From Thermodesulforhabdus norvegica (GTDB taxonomy: Bacteria > Desulfobacterota > Syntrophobacteria > Syntrophobacterales > Thermodesulforhabdaceae), in NCBI RefSeq assembly GCF_900114975.1, contig NZ_FOUU01000010.1:19914-83913 (forward strand): a stretch of 64,000 bases of DNA. Direction: 5' to 3'. The notes beneath the pieces are model-generated. The model saw nothing but the letters and a program-made list of their open reading frames with translations, was not told where the DNA came from and ran no database searches. The position numbers were made by a program, and so were the translations under genes. Shown in pieces: positions 7,642 through 16,642 of this stretch. Each line of letters begins with the position of its first letter. The stretch's first letter is position 1.

Positions 7642-9054
7642 CTACACGTCGAAGTAAAGATAGAACTCATGAGGATGGGGTCTCAGCCTGACCGGGTCCA
7701 CCTCCCGAGTTCTCTTATAACTGATCCATTCCTCAATAACATCCTCCGTGAAGACTCCTCCCTTCATCAGGAACTCATGATCTTCTTCCAGTGCCTTGAG
7801 CGCTTCGTCGAGAGAGCCGGGAGTGGAAGGCACGTCCTTGAGTTCTTCAGGGCTGAGAGCATAAATGTCCTTGTCAAGAGGTTCGCCGGGATCGATTCGA
7901 TTCTCAATCCCGTCAATCATTGCCATCAGAATTGCACTGAAGGCAAGGTAGCCGTTGCATGACGGATCTGGAGTGCGAAATTCTATGCGTTTGGCTTTAG
8001 GAGACGGCGAGTACATAGGAATGCGGATAGCGGCACTTCTGTTTCTGCTGGAGTAGGCGAGGTTTACAGGCGCCTCGTAACCCGGCACCAGCCTCTTGTA
8101 GGAGTTGGTAGTCGGATTGGTGAAGGCACAAATTGCCCGGGCATGTTTAAGAATACCGCCGATTGCCCATAGGGCGATGTCGCTGAGCCCGGCGTATTTG
8201 TCTCCTGCAAAAAGAGGCTTCCCGTCCTTCCAGATACTCGTATGGGTATGCATTCCGGAACCGTTGTCACCGTAAAGCGGTTTTGGCATAAAGGTAACGG
8301 TTTTGCCGTGTCGTCGGGCTACGTTTTTGATTATGTATTTAAACCACATAAGCTGATCACCCATTTTGACCAGCGGGGCGAACCTCATATCGATCTCGGC
8401 CTGCCCTGCCGTCGCAACCTCATGATGCTGGCACTCTACCTGAATACCCACCTGCTCCATTACCAGCACCATTTCGGTTCTGATGTCCTGAAAAGTGTCC
8501 GAAGGCGGTACGGGAAAGTAACCTTCCTTATGACGCAGCTTATAACCCAGGTTGGGGCACTCTTCTCTACCGGAATTCCAGATACCTTCTCTGGAATCGA
8601 GAAAATAATAGGCGTAATGGCTTGCATCTCCATACCTGACGTCGTCAAAAATGAAAAATTCCGCTTCTGGCCCAAAGTAGGCGACATCGCCTATGCCTGT
8701 AAATTTCAGATATTCCTCGGCCTTCTGGGCAATGTACCTTGGATCCCGTGAGTACTTTTCCTTGGTTATAGGATCAACGACATTGCATATCAGGCTTAGA
8801 GTTGGAACCTGCATAAAGGGGTCTATCACGGCGGTATCCGGGTCGGGTATGACCAGCATATCGCTGGCATGAATCGGCTGCCAGCCCCTTATGCTCGACC
8901 CGTCAAAACCAAAACCCTCTTCAAAGCTCGACTCACTTAACTCGCTGATGGGCACCGAAAAGTGCTGCCACATTCCGGGAAAATCCAGAAACTTGAAATC
9001 AACCATCTTAACGTTTTTCTCCCGGGCAAACTCCAAAACTTCCTTCGGTGTCAT
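7642..9054 (-). CDS. glnA: Glutamine synthetase, type I
   Basis: Dodecameric enzyme that makes glutamine from glutamate, ammonia and ATP. The chosen ATG at 9054 follows GGAGGA and gives 470 residues, the usual GSI length; an in-frame start 18 bp upstream would overlap that site. Motifs include [11 protein letters not shown], the metal and ATP regions [10 protein letters not shown] and [16 protein letters not shown], and [19 protein letters not shown]. The segment DKDIY near residue 400 matches the adenylylated tyrosine of the regulated GSI-beta type, so control by GlnE-type adenylylation is likely. A sigma-54 promoter lies 62 bp upstream, and glnB and amtB follow. Confidence 0.98.
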   Translation of the reverse strand: MTPKEVLEFAREKNVKMVDFKFLDFPGMWQHFSVPISELSESSFEEGFGFDGSSIRGWQPIHASDMLVIPDPDTAVIDPFMQVPTLSLICNVVDPITKEKYSRDPRYIAQKAEEYLKFTGIGDVAYFGPEAEFFIFDDVRYGDASHYAYYFLDSREGIWNSGREECPNLGYKLRHKEGYFPVPPSDTFQDIRTEMVLVMEQVGIQVECQHHEVATAGQAEIDMRFAPLVKMGDQLMWFKYIIKNVARRHGKTVTFMPKPLYGDNGSGMHTHTSIWKDGKPLFAGDKYAGLSDIALWAIGGILKHARAICAFTNPTTNSYKRLVPGYEAPVNLAYSSRNRSAAIRIPMYSPSPKAKRIEFRTPDPSCNGYLAFSAILMAMIDGIENRIDPGEPLDKDIYALSPEELKDVPSTPGSLDEALKALEEDHEFLMKGGVFTEDVIEEWISYKRTREVDPVRLRPHPHEFYLYFDV

Positions 9055-9115
9055 TACAACTCCTCCTTCCAAAAAATTGCCACTTTAGTTCAATCCCAAC
9101 GTTTTCAAAAAAAGA

Positions 9116-9130
9116 GCAATATGGATGCCA
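9116..9130 (-). promoter_or_regulatory. Sigma-54 (-24/-12) promoter of glnA
   Basis: On the minus strand the sequence reads TGGCATCCATATTGC, matching the RpoN consensus TGGCAY-N5-TTGC with the required GG-N10-GC spacing. Expected transcription start is near 9104, giving a leader of about 50 nt before the glnA ATG. A TGTACA-type upstream element lies about 130 bp further upstream. Confidence 0.85.
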
Positions 9131-9228
9131 CTTTTATCCTCACCGCCGTCCGCCAATCAATCCCTTAAAACACATACAAGCCCCCTCAGAAGCAGGAAAA
9201 GACGGCAGGCCTGCATGCTGAACGAAGT

Positions 9229-9254
9229 TGAACAATTTGTACAATTTTGTCACA
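9229..9254. promoter_or_regulatory. Putative NifA-like activator site upstream of glnA
   Basis: TTGTACAA core with TGTACA at 9238-9243, preceded by TTGAACAA and followed by TTTTGTCACA. The same TGAACAA..TTTGTACA arrangement recurs before the glutamate synthase operon and, in part, before the activator gene. The position, about 130 bp upstream of the sigma-54 promoter start, is typical for an enhancer. Assignment to the nearby activator is inference. Confidence 0.5.
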
Positions 9255-9287
9255 GCTTTTTATACGGGAAGTCTCAACAACGGAAGA

Positions 9288-9321
9288 GGGAACGGAAATA
9301 TCTTACCAGATCTCCGTTCCC
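9288..9321 (-). terminator. 3' hairpin after the glutamate synthase operon
   Basis: GGGAACGGA (9288-9296) and TCCGTTCCC (9313-9321) are perfect 9-bp inverted repeats, 13 bp after the stop of the last glutamate synthase gene. No clear T tract follows on the minus strand, so termination may be Rho-assisted or the hairpin may protect the 3' end. It separates this operon from the glnA upstream region. Confidence 0.5.
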
Positions 9322-9333
9322 CTTCGTATGATT

Positions 9334-11721
9334 TTACTTTCTTGAGGCGAGCACTTCGTAGGGTTCGTTTTCTACCAGATTCCAGACACCACAAGGACAG
9401 GCCCCGGCGCAGAAACCGCAACCGATGCACTTTTCTTCATCTACAACCATCTCAAAATCGCCGTTTTCCTTCTCCCTGCGGGATATAGCGCCCTGAGGAC
9501 ACACCGTAATGCATATACCACAATCACGGCATTGCCCGCAGGATGCACATTCCTGTGCACATTCATCGACGGAGCCGAAGGGAATCCGACGGGCTTCAAA
9601 ATATTCCACCTTCACACGATGCTTATCCACAACAGGAAGAGCAGGCTTTACACGGTGACGGGCCTTCACGGGGTCTTCGCCCTTCGATATTGCATCTATC
9701 GCTTCGGCAGCTACTCGACCGGCCCCTATTGCTTCCGTTATCAGGCCTATTCTTACCACATCACCCACGGCAAATATTTGAGGATCCGAGGTCTGATAGA
9801 ACTCATTCACCTTTACGAATCCCCGTTCCGTTTCAACGCTTTCAGGCAGGAAATCAAGATCGGGTTGATCACCTATTGAAACGATGACCGTGTCCGCCGG
9901 TATAACTTCGCCTGTGGTCAGCTCTACTCCGTCTTCTCTTATAGCCTTCGTGAACACAGGCCATCTGAACTTCGCCCCTACCGCCTCCGCTTCTCTGCGC
10001 TCTTTCCCGAAAGAGGCAGGTTCCTGAATGTCAAGAAGGGTTATCTCCTCGGCACCGAGCCTGTGGGCTTCAGTGGCCGCATCACACCCTACGTTTCCTG
10101 CTCCTATGATCACAACCCGCTTACCCACGGTGGCTTCCCCCACCTTACTCTTCCTCAGAAACTCCAGAGCCGGAATCAACCTTTCTTTTCCCGGTACCGG
10201 CAGAATGCGCGGTTTTTGAGCGCCCGTTGCAATTACGATGAAGTCGTAATCGGATCGCATACGCTCCAGATCGTCTCTGGTGAGCTTTTGCTGGAGATGA
10301 ACGTGAGGCAGAACCCTGCGAGCCCTCTCCAGCTCCGCCCTGATAACCTCATCGGGTATGCGATTTCTAGGAATTACCTCCGTAATCTTACCGCCCAACT
10401 CCTTCTTCATGTCATAAACGGTCACATCGTGGCCTTTCATCCTGAGCTGCCAGGCTACCGACAGACCCGCAGGCCCTCCACCGACTACGGCAATCTTTTT
10501 TCCGGTAACGGGAGGAATGTCTTTCACGTCGGCCTTAATACTGGCTTTTCCGAGCAGGCTCACATCAACAGGGGGTAATCCTCTGGATTGTCGCGTACAT
10601 GCCTGCATACAGAGGTTGGGGCAGAGATAGCCGCAAACGGCTGCAGGAAAGGGGGTATAAGTCAGGGCAAGGTCGACGGCTTCATCAATTCTCCCTTCTC
10701 TTATAAGCTGCCATCTTTGATGAACGGGAATTCCCGTAGGGCATGCGTCGTAGCAGGGTGGAGCATACTTGCGATTCTCCCATACCGGCACATAACGTCT
10801 CAAGATACCCGTCGTTATCACGGGTATCGGGCTTGTGTCGAACTCTATAAGATCACCCACAAGCCCTCCAGGACCAAGCTCCTTATTCCAGACCTGAACC
10901 CGGAATTCCCTCATGGATCGTCTCTTCCGGGTGGTTTTCTCCATAGGGGAGCGCGCCACCAGAAGCTGCCATTGCTCTCGCTTCGAAAGCTCCGGAAACA
11001 GCTCCAACCTGTCGATCTTTTCGAGAAAAACCCTCAGGTTTTTCTCCAGCCACTGCCAATCCTCGTCGCCGATGGGCACCAGTTTCACGTCGGGTTCGCT
11101 GTACCCTTTATGAGGTCCTCGAAAGTAGATGCGACCCCCCACCATTCCGACACAGGGCCTGTAGCCGATAACATTGTCGGGATTTTGAGCCTCATAACCA
11201 CAGATAACGGCAATTCCTCCCGCCATAAATTCGGCGAAGTAGTCCCCAACGGAGCCCAGCACCCACAGTTCGGGAGGGTCGAAACGGGGATTGTGTTTGG
11301 TCATGGTCATGCCACGGGCTCCGATGTTTCCGGCAATGTAAATCTTGCCCTGAGCCATGGCGTTTCCGGCACCGTTGGCGGCATTGCCGTGTACGATAAT
11401 CTCCGCACCCGCATTCAACCAGCCGACATCATCTGAAACAGGCCCCATTACCTCAATCGTCGTGTTGGGAAACCCCATGCAGCCGAGTCTCTGACCCACC
11501 GGGCCGTAAACCTGAACGAGAACGTGCTCGTCACCTGCCCGCCATAGGCGTCCACCGATCCCATGCTGACCGAATGCGTGTACTTCCAGAAAACGGTATC
11601 CATCGGCGACGGCCTGCTGGATTCTCTCCTCGAGAACCCGGGAATCCACCCGACGACCGTTTTCTATCCCGTCAATTCTTATGTGTTTAAGCAAAGGCTG
11701 AACACCTGTTTTTTGTCCCAT
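9334..11721 (-). CDS. Glutamate synthase: GXGXG (GltB C-terminal) domain fused to GltD-like oxidoreductase and ferredoxin domains
   Basis: A 795-residue fusion. The first ~250 residues form the GXGXG beta-helix that is normally the C-terminus of GltB (NAGAEIIVHGNAANGAGNAM, YIAGNIGARGMTM, GGIAVICGY). A GltD-type module follows, with Cys-rich N-terminal segment (CYDACPTGIPV, CGYLCPNLCMQAC), FAD site VVGGGPAGLSVAW and NAD(P)H site VIIGAGNVGCDAA. The C-terminus has two clusters, ECASCGQCRDCGICITVCP and KCIGCGFCAGACPC, for [4Fe-4S] centres. It is the last gene of a three-gene operon with the synthase domain and the amidotransferase upstream. It would feed electrons from NAD(P)H or ferredoxin to reductive glutamate synthesis; the actual donor is not known. 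Confidence 0.9.
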   Translation of the reverse strand: MGQKTGVQPLLKHIRIDGIENGRRVDSRVLEERIQQAVADGYRFLEVHAFGQHGIGGRLWRAGDEHVLVQVYGPVGQRLGCMGFPNTTIEVMGPVSDDVGWLNAGAEIIVHGNAANGAGNAMAQGKIYIAGNIGARGMTMTKHNPRFDPPELWVLGSVGDYFAEFMAGGIAVICGYEAQNPDNVIGYRPCVGMVGGRIYFRGPHKGYSEPDVKLVPIGDEDWQWLEKNLRVFLEKIDRLELFPELSKREQWQLLVARSPMEKTTRKRRSMREFRVQVWNKELGPGGLVGDLIEFDTSPIPVITTGILRRYVPVWENRKYAPPCYDACPTGIPVHQRWQLIREGRIDEAVDLALTYTPFPAAVCGYLCPNLCMQACTRQSRGLPPVDVSLLGKASIKADVKDIPPVTGKKIAVVGGGPAGLSVAWQLRMKGHDVTVYDMKKELGGKITEVIPRNRIPDEVIRAELERARRVLPHVHLQQKLTRDDLERMRSDYDFIVIATGAQKPRILPVPGKERLIPALEFLRKSKVGEATVGKRVVIIGAGNVGCDAATEAHRLGAEEITLLDIQEPASFGKERREAEAVGAKFRWPVFTKAIREDGVELTTGEVIPADTVIVSIGDQPDLDFLPESVETERGFVKVNEFYQTSDPQIFAVGDVVRIGLITEAIGAGRVAAEAIDAISKGEDPVKARHRVKPALPVVDKHRVKVEYFEARRIPFGSVDECAQECASCGQCRDCGICITVCPQGAISRREKENGDFEMVVDEEKCIGCGFCAGACPCGVWNLVENEPYEVLASRK

Positions 11722-11730
11722 CTTATCACC

Positions 11731-13365
11731 TCACACGACATATTTAATCTGTAGCCGTTCGGCGGCATGATAATCGTCTATACCGATGGCGTCGGACATT
11801 CCGATGGGAAGTGATGTGGATCTGCCCAGAGGGGCCACTATTTTCTTGAGTTCGGTATCGAAACTAACGAAGACATCGACAACCCTTTCAGCTACCTTTT
11901 CAGGATCAAGCCGCCTGTAGAGACGCGGATCCTGAGAAGTGATCCCCTTGGGACACAGCCCTATGTTGCATATATTGCAACGGTCTGATTCCGAACCGAC
12001 GCAACCGGCGGCAGCCTGCATGATGTATTTGCCTATCTGTACACCACTGGCTCCCAGCATGATAAGGGCCGCTGCATTCGCAGCAAGATTGCCCCGTTTC
12101 CCCACGCCACCTGCGGCAAAGAGCGGAATCTCGTTCTGCTTTCCCAGTTTAACCAGATTCAGGTAGCATTCTCTTATGTTGCTCGCAATGGGATGGCCCA
12201 TGTGATCCATCGACACGTTGTAAGCCGCTCCCGTTCCCCCGTCTTCACCGTCAATTGCCAGACCGGCTGCATAGGGGTTTCGTGTGAGGTTGTTTAGAAC
12301 CGCCAGAGCCGTCGTGGTTCCTGAGATCTTTGGATAAACGGGAACCCTGAATCCCCAGGCCATGTAAAGGGACTGGATCATTTTTGCTACTGCTTCCTCA
12401 ATGGAGTAAAGGGTTTGGTGGGTCGGAGGGCTGGGGAGGCTGACACCGGGGGGAACACCCCGGATTGCGGCAATAAGCTTGTTGACCTTGTACCACATAA
12501 GCAACCCGCCATCACCCGGCTTGGCACCCTGCCCGTACTTGATTTCGATGGCGCAGGGATCCTCCTTCATCTCCGGAATTGCATGGATTATCTCGTCCCA
12601 GCCAAAGTAACCGCTTGCAATCTGAATTATGACGTACTTTATGAATCTGGAGCGCAAAAGCCTCGGAGGAACTCCCCCTTCCCCGGTGCAAATCCGAACG
12701 GGCATACCGAGCTCCTCGTTGAGGTATGCAACCCCCATTTGAAGCCCTTCCCACATTGTGGGAGAAAGCGCACCGAAGGACATACTGCCTATAATCAGAG
12801 GATATATTTCTCTCACCGGGGGCATCCACCCTTCTTCCCTTAGCAACCTCAATCCCTCTTCGGGCGGCAGGATTCGTCCCAGAAGGGTTCTCAATTCAAA
12901 CTCATGACGCCCTGCATCTAGCGCCGGGTCCGTAAGCATGGATATGCGCACGAACTTTATTCGATCCAGTATCCCTTCCGGCACGTTTCTTCTACCACCC
13001 CTGCGCCTTGGCTGTCCTCCCTGGTTGATGTGAAACCTGAGCTTGTCTATCTCATCGCTTCTCACCGGGAAAATGCACTCATTGGGACAAACGAGTGTGC
13101 AGGTAGCACATCCCACACAGGCATATGCCGGATCCGTTTTCTGCCTTATGCCGTAGTACACCTGATATACGTTACCCGGTTGGGTATCCTTACCCAGAGC
13201 AGGCTGAATAATTCTTTTCCTGAACACGCCCAGTTCAATGGCATGAACCGGGCAGGCCGCAGTGCATCTTCCGCAAAGAGCACAACGCTCCTTATCCCAG
13301 AGAACCTGCCAGGGCAGGTCCTTTTTGCTCAAAGTTGAAGGGGTAATGGTTCCGTTTGTCGCCAT
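11731..13365 (-). CDS. Glutamate synthase, FMN-binding synthase domain with N-terminal ferredoxin domain
   Basis: A 544-residue stand-alone version of the central GltB domain, in the archaeal-type style. The N-terminus holds two cysteine motifs for [4Fe-4S] clusters (CALCGRCTAACPVHA and CVGCATCTLVCPNEC). The TIM-barrel synthase part follows, with PLIIGSMSFGALS, EGGVPPRL, AIEIKYGQGAKPGDGG, DGEDGGTGAAYN and the late CNICNIGLCPKGI cysteines that bind the 3Fe-4S cluster in GltB. It starts at ATG 13365 behind AGGAGG, inside the last 37 bp of the amidotransferase gene, so the two are translationally coupled. Its product should combine the ammonia released by the first protein with 2-oxoglutarate. 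Confidence 0.92.
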   Translation of the reverse strand: MATNGTITPSTLSKKDLPWQVLWDKERCALCGRCTAACPVHAIELGVFRKRIIQPALGKDTQPGNVYQVYYGIRQKTDPAYACVGCATCTLVCPNECIFPVRSDEIDKLRFHINQGGQPRRRGGRRNVPEGILDRIKFVRISMLTDPALDAGRHEFELRTLLGRILPPEEGLRLLREEGWMPPVREIYPLIIGSMSFGALSPTMWEGLQMGVAYLNEELGMPVRICTGEGGVPPRLLRSRFIKYVIIQIASGYFGWDEIIHAIPEMKEDPCAIEIKYGQGAKPGDGGLLMWYKVNKLIAAIRGVPPGVSLPSPPTHQTLYSIEEAVAKMIQSLYMAWGFRVPVYPKISGTTTALAVLNNLTRNPYAAGLAIDGEDGGTGAAYNVSMDHMGHPIASNIRECYLNLVKLGKQNEIPLFAAGGVGKRGNLAANAAALIMLGASGVQIGKYIMQAAAGCVGSESDRCNICNIGLCPKGITSQDPRLYRRLDPEKVAERVVDVFVSFDTELKKIVAPLGRSTSLPIGMSDAIGIDDYHAAERLQIKYVV

Positions 13366-14459
13366 ATCTTAACCTCCTTACGGTCCGAACCGACAACCGC
13401 CGTATCCAGATACATGGGCTGAAAGTCCTTGCTCTTATCCCGATCGGGTATGGCGGCATCAAGCCCGCAGATTTCTGAGGAAAACGCCCACATCCCCGGT
13501 TTTCCTCCGACAACACCGGGTCTGAGCTTTTTTCGGTCCTGGACCATAAACATCGTTTTGTCGGGAAGTACCCCAATTACGCAATTAGGGCCGTCGATTG
13601 TAAGCCTTCTGCAGGTGTGTTTTATATGCCTCAGGAATGAACCGTTGGGATGACATTCCAGATCCCGGTCCTGAAGAGGCGTTATAAGATGTTTGTACAT
13701 CTCTATTCCAAAACCCAGCTTGTAGTACATGTAGTGGAGAATATGGGTGAACACTTCCGAATCAGACTGATAGCCGATATAACCGGGAAATCCTCTGGAT
13801 TCCAGGAACTCACGAATGGGCACGAAGGCCGTGTTTTCGCCGTTGGTCATCGTGGCTATGCCCTGGATGAAGAAGGGATGGCATGCATAAAGATTGATGG
13901 CGTAGTTGGTGTTCTGCCGACCCTGAGCCATAATCACGCGGGCCCGGAGCTCTTTCCGATCAAGCCCCAGGTATTCGGCCACGGTCATGGGATCACCGAT
14001 TTCCTTGATCATAATAACGTCAGGCCAGAAACTGAAAACCACCATGTCACCGGTATCCAGACCCATCTGCCTCAATTGAAGTCTGATCATCATAAGCCGA
14101 TGATTTACTTCCTCCTGGCTCAGTCCTTCCCATGATTCGGGGTAGTCATAAGCGCGAATCAAATAGACGTCTCTTTTTGGTACACCCGGCGGAGGAGCTT
14201 TGGGTAGCTTTATGGACAACTTGTACTTGGTGGTAAAGCCCAGCTCCATCATATAATGATCGAGCTGTTTTAGGCCCTTGTTGGTAAAAATACCGGACAA
14301 AATAGGCGCTCCCTTAAACTCCTCCCACGGACCTGCCAGATCGGTCATGAATAACCCCACTCCCGAGCCATCATGACCCTCCTTCATAACATCGAGGGCC
14401 GTAATGGCCGTCATGGGAGAACAGGGCAACTCACTTGTAATGGCAAACAACCGACACAT
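13329..14459 (-). CDS. Glutamate synthase, class II glutamine amidotransferase domain
   Basis: A 376-residue protein equal to the N-terminal domain of GltB. It begins MCRLFAITSELPCSPMTA, so Cys2 becomes the N-terminal nucleophile after methionine removal, as in class II (Ntn) amidotransferases. Later signatures include HDGSGVGLFM, MTNGENTAF and the QSDSEVFTHILHY segment. It hydrolyses glutamine to supply ammonia to the FMN synthase encoded next. First gene of the operon: a sigma-54 promoter and TGTACA elements lie in the 247 bp between it and the activator gene. Confidence 0.92.
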   Translation of the reverse strand: MCRLFAITSELPCSPMTAITALDVMKEGHDGSGVGLFMTDLAGPWEEFKGAPILSGIFTNKGLKQLDHYMMELGFTTKYKLSIKLPKAPPPGVPKRDVYLIRAYDYPESWEGLSQEEVNHRLMMIRLQLRQMGLDTGDMVVFSFWPDVIMIKEIGDPMTVAEYLGLDRKELRARVIMAQGRQNTNYAINLYACHPFFIQGIATMTNGENTAFVPIREFLESRGFPGYIGYQSDSEVFTHILHYMYYKLGFGIEMYKHLITPLQDRDLECHPNGSFLRHIKHTCRRLTIDGPNCVIGVLPDKTMFMVQDRKKLRPGVVGGKPGMWAFSSEICGLDAAIPDRDKSKDFQPMYLDTAVVGSDRKEVKIWRQTEPLPLQL

Positions 14460-14529
14460 ATGATAATTCTCCTCCCGGTATGGAAAGTTTTGGCCACTCC
14501 TTAGCCTTTACGGGTAAACTTTTTTGTTA

Positions 14530-14545
14530 AGCAAAAAAAATGCCC
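14530..14545 (-). promoter_or_regulatory. Sigma-54 promoter of the glutamate synthase operon
   Basis: On the minus strand: GGGCATTTTTTTTGCT. GG (14544-14543) and GC (14532-14531) are separated by exactly 10 nt, the -24/-12 spacing of RpoN promoters, with GGCAT and TTGC as in the consensus. Expected start is near 14519, about 60 nt before the first ATG at 14459. Confidence 0.75.
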
Positions 14546-14589
14546 TCTTTCCTGAAAGCCTTTTACAGGCGTGATTCTTCGCCAAAACA

Positions 14590-14605
14590 TGAACAACTTT
14601 GTACA
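14590..14605. promoter_or_regulatory. Putative activator site 1, glutamate synthase operon
   Basis: TGAACAACTTTGTACA ends in the palindromic core TGTACA (14600-14605), about 80 bp upstream of the sigma-54 start. It is nearly identical to the site before glnA (TGAACAATTTGTACA). On the minus strand it reads TGTACAAAGTTGTTCA, a TGT-N10-TCA near-match to the NifA type. Confidence 0.5.
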
Positions 14606-14678
14606 TTATCGGAATAATCAGGCCATAGAAAGGGGCATGATTCGGGATAAGATATTGATAATATTCGGTGGTAAGACG

Positions 14679-14694
14679 TGTACAATTGTGTACA
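14679..14694. promoter_or_regulatory. Putative activator site 2 (TGT-N10-ACA), glutamate synthase operon
   Basis: TGTACAATTGTGTACA: two TGTACA cores 10 bp apart that together make an exact TGT-N10-ACA, the known NifA upstream activator pattern. It lies about 165 bp upstream of the sigma-54 start and only 13 bp from the stop of the activator gene. Confidence 0.6.
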
Positions 14695-14706
14695 CCATTC
14701 AGATAT

Positions 14707-16242
14707 CTATGCACCCGTCCCACGTAATTTCCCCAGGTCTATGCCGTACTTTTTGGCTTTATAGTGTATTATGCGCCTTGTTGTTCCCAGTATTCGGGCG
14801 GCCTCTGAAATGTTGCCTCGTGTTTCTTTGAGAGCATCCACTATAAGATCTCTTTCGTAGGTTCCCACGAGGGTTTCGAGTTTACCACGAACCGGTTCGT
14901 TTTCACTCTTTTTCTTCATCTGGAGGGATGGGGGTAGATGCACGGCGTCAATGGTATCTCCTTCGGCCAGCAGGACGGCCCTCTCGATGCAGTTTTCAAG
15001 TTCTCGAACATTACCCGGCCAGTGATAAGACATCAGCATTTCTATGGCAGAAGTGGAAATTCTTCTCACGGGTTTTCCAAACTCCTTTGCATATTTGCAA
15101 ACAAAATGATCTGCCAGAAGCAATATGTCTGCTCCTCGCTCTCGAAGGGGAGGAATGTATATAGGAAAGGCATTTAACCTGAAATAGAGATCTGCCCGAA
15201 ATTTCCCCTGTTCCACGGCCTCCTCAAGGTTTTTGTTCGTAGCTGCAATAACCCTCACATCGACTCTCACGACTCTGGAGGAACCCAGAGGTTCAAACTC
15301 CTTTTCCTGGAGAACCCTGAGCAGTTTAGCCTGAGCCGTGGGCGACAGTTCTCCAACCTCATCAAGAAAGATCGTTCCCTTATGCGCCTCCTCGAAGCGA
15401 CCGCGTCTGCGGGTCATGGCCCCCGTAAATGCTCCCTTTTCGTGTCCAAAGAGTTCACTTTCGAGAAGAGTGTCAGGAATTGCAGCGCAGTTGACCCTGA
15501 CAAGAGGCCCCGATGCCCTCTTGCTGTTTTCATGAATTGCCCTGGCAACAAGCTCTTTTCCAGTCCCAGTTTCTCCGTAGATCAGAACCGTCATATTGGA
15601 ATCGGCAACCTGATCGATCAGGCGAAGTACCTCCTCTATCCCCTTTGACTTCCCTACTATATCGGTTTTCGGCCGCCGAGCATCGGCCACAACCTTTCTG
15701 AGCCTCAGGTTCTCCTCCTCCACGGCCCTATAGTAGACCACCTTTCCCAGAAGCTCCGCCACCGACGACAACAGAGCAACTTCCCGGTCCAGGTTGACAA
15801 CATTCTGAGCAAGTTTGTCCACCGATAAAACCCCCACAACCCTACCCCTGAACTTTACAGGCACGCAAAGAAAAGATAGCTCCGACCTGTTAAGGCTCTT
15901 CCTTGCACCCGTCCGGTCGAGAAAATGAATCTCATTACTCAGGTTTGCCACGGCTATGGGGCGTCCCGTTTGGGCTACCCTGCCGGTAATTCCTTCACCC
16001 AGTCGATAGGTAACGGCACCAGGGGGAATAGACATCCCCTGAGCTACATCCAGCCACACCTCACCCGTGGTCATATCCAGTACGGAAATCATTCCTCTCT
16101 GCATACCAAGCCGACCGCTCAAAACATCCAGAACCTTCCTCAACTGGTCGCGAATGTCCGTCGAGTCGGAAAGGATCCGTGCAATTTCGTGCAGTGCCAC
16201 AAGTTCATCGTAAGTATATTCAATCCTTACCTCCTCTCCCAT
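14707..16242 (-). CDS. NifA-like sigma-54-dependent transcriptional activator (GAF-AAA+-Fis)
   Basis: A 511-residue bacterial enhancer-binding protein. An N-terminal GAF sensor domain (about 20-170) is followed by the AAA+ domain (about 195-430) with Walker [10 protein letters not shown], the sigma-54-contact loop GAFTGA, Walker [10 protein letters not shown] and the arginine region [15 protein letters not shown] Fis-type helix-turn-helix ([24 protein letters not shown]) ends the protein. No response-regulator receiver is present, so it is NifA/NorR-like rather than NtrC-like. It lies directly upstream of the glutamate synthase operon, whose sigma-54 promoter and TGT-N10-ACA element it probably serves. 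No nif genes are in the window, so a true NifA role is unproven; the signal sensed by the GAF domain is unknown. Confidence 0.92.
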   Translation of the reverse strand: MGEEVRIEYTYDELVALHEIARILSDSTDIRDQLRKVLDVLSGRLGMQRGMISVLDMTTGEVWLDVAQGMSIPPGAVTYRLGEGITGRVAQTGRPIAVANLSNEIHFLDRTGARKSLNRSELSFLCVPVKFRGRVVGVLSVDKLAQNVVNLDREVALLSSVAELLGKVVYYRAVEEENLRLRKVVADARRPKTDIVGKSKGIEEVLRLIDQVADSNMTVLIYGETGTGKELVARAIHENSKRASGPLVRVNCAAIPDTLLESELFGHEKGAFTGAMTRRRGRFEEAHKGTIFLDEVGELSPTAQAKLLRVLQEKEFEPLGSSRVVRVDVRVIAATNKNLEEAVEQGKFRADLYFRLNAFPIYIPPLRERGADILLLADHFVCKYAKEFGKPVRRISTSAIEMLMSYHWPGNVRELENCIERAVLLAEGDTIDAVHLPPSLQMKKKSENEPVRGKLETLVGTYERDLIVDALKETRGNISEAARILGTTRRIIHYKAKKYGIDLGKLRGTGA

Positions 16243-16523
16243 AACGCCTTTCCCCTTTTCCGAGTTTCCACACGGACTTAAAACTTATACCATCACAAGA
16301 GGCAACCCACAAGGTACCCGGCGAACAAAAGTGTACAATCATAATGATACGAAAAAGGCTGGAAAACCTGCGTGCTTTCCCTGAACGTAGCGTCCGGTCA
16401 AAAATACCGTCAGGAGGGCTGAATTTCAATGGACACTGTTGGTCGTTGTTGCCTTTTCGCGTGCCCTGAAGCCCTGATTTTACTTGCTTAGCTGGGATGT
16501 GTTGAACTTTGTACATCATGGAT
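16243..16523. other. Gene-free upstream region of the activator gene
   Basis: This 281-bp stretch holds no supported gene. Two TGTACA cores occur, at 16332-16337 (GTGTACAATCATAATG) and 16510-16515 (TTGAACTTTGTACATC), resembling the sites before glnA and the glutamate synthase operon, so the activator may regulate itself. I found no GG-N10-GC sigma-54 match here. A single TACCGTCA at 16405-16412 matches the element arm repeats but lies outside the element. The region ends at the left attachment repeat. Confidence 0.5.
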
Positions 16524-16544
16524 TGGTGCCTGGGGCGGGAATCG
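16524..16544. repeat. Distal attachment repeat (partial tRNA-Leu 3' end)
   Basis: Identical over 21 bp to 22879-22899, the 3' end of tRNA-Leu including the CCA complement. Identity stops at both sides. This copy lacks the rest of the tRNA and marks the end of the element away from the integrase. Confidence 0.85.
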
Positions 16545-16586
16545 TTGGTGGCAAGAGAAAGCCGACAACGCAAGCAATTGCGGGCA

Positions 16587-16621
16587 TACCGTCATGTTTT
16601 ATACCGTCACAGATACCGTCA
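16587..16621. repeat. TACCGTCA triplet, candidate integrase arm sites (distal end)
   Basis: Three direct copies of TACCGTCA at 16587-16594, 16602-16609 and 16614-16621 (spacings 15 and 12 bp), 43-77 bp inside the distal attachment repeat. The same octamer recurs at the integrase end with a 12-bp spaced pair, as expected for arm-type binding sites of a tyrosine recombinase. Confidence 0.6.
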
Positions 16622-16642
16622 TTATTGTTCGTTGTCGCGGTT

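Noticed and set aside
9125..9331. Open frames in the glnA upstream region on the plus strand
   Set aside because: Low-complexity Arg/Ser-rich products that overlap the sigma-54 promoter and activator site; no support as genes.
13692..13704. TGTACA inside the glutamate amidotransferase gene as an activator site
   Set aside because: It lies inside a coding region and lacks the flanking TGAACAA element; likely chance.
16405..16412. TACCGTCA as a fourth distal arm site
   Set aside because: It lies 112 bp outside the attachment repeat, on the chromosomal side, so it is probably chance.
16243..16523. Sigma-54 promoter for the activator gene
   Set aside because: No GG-N10-GC match was found on the minus strand; the nearest candidate has a spacing of 11.
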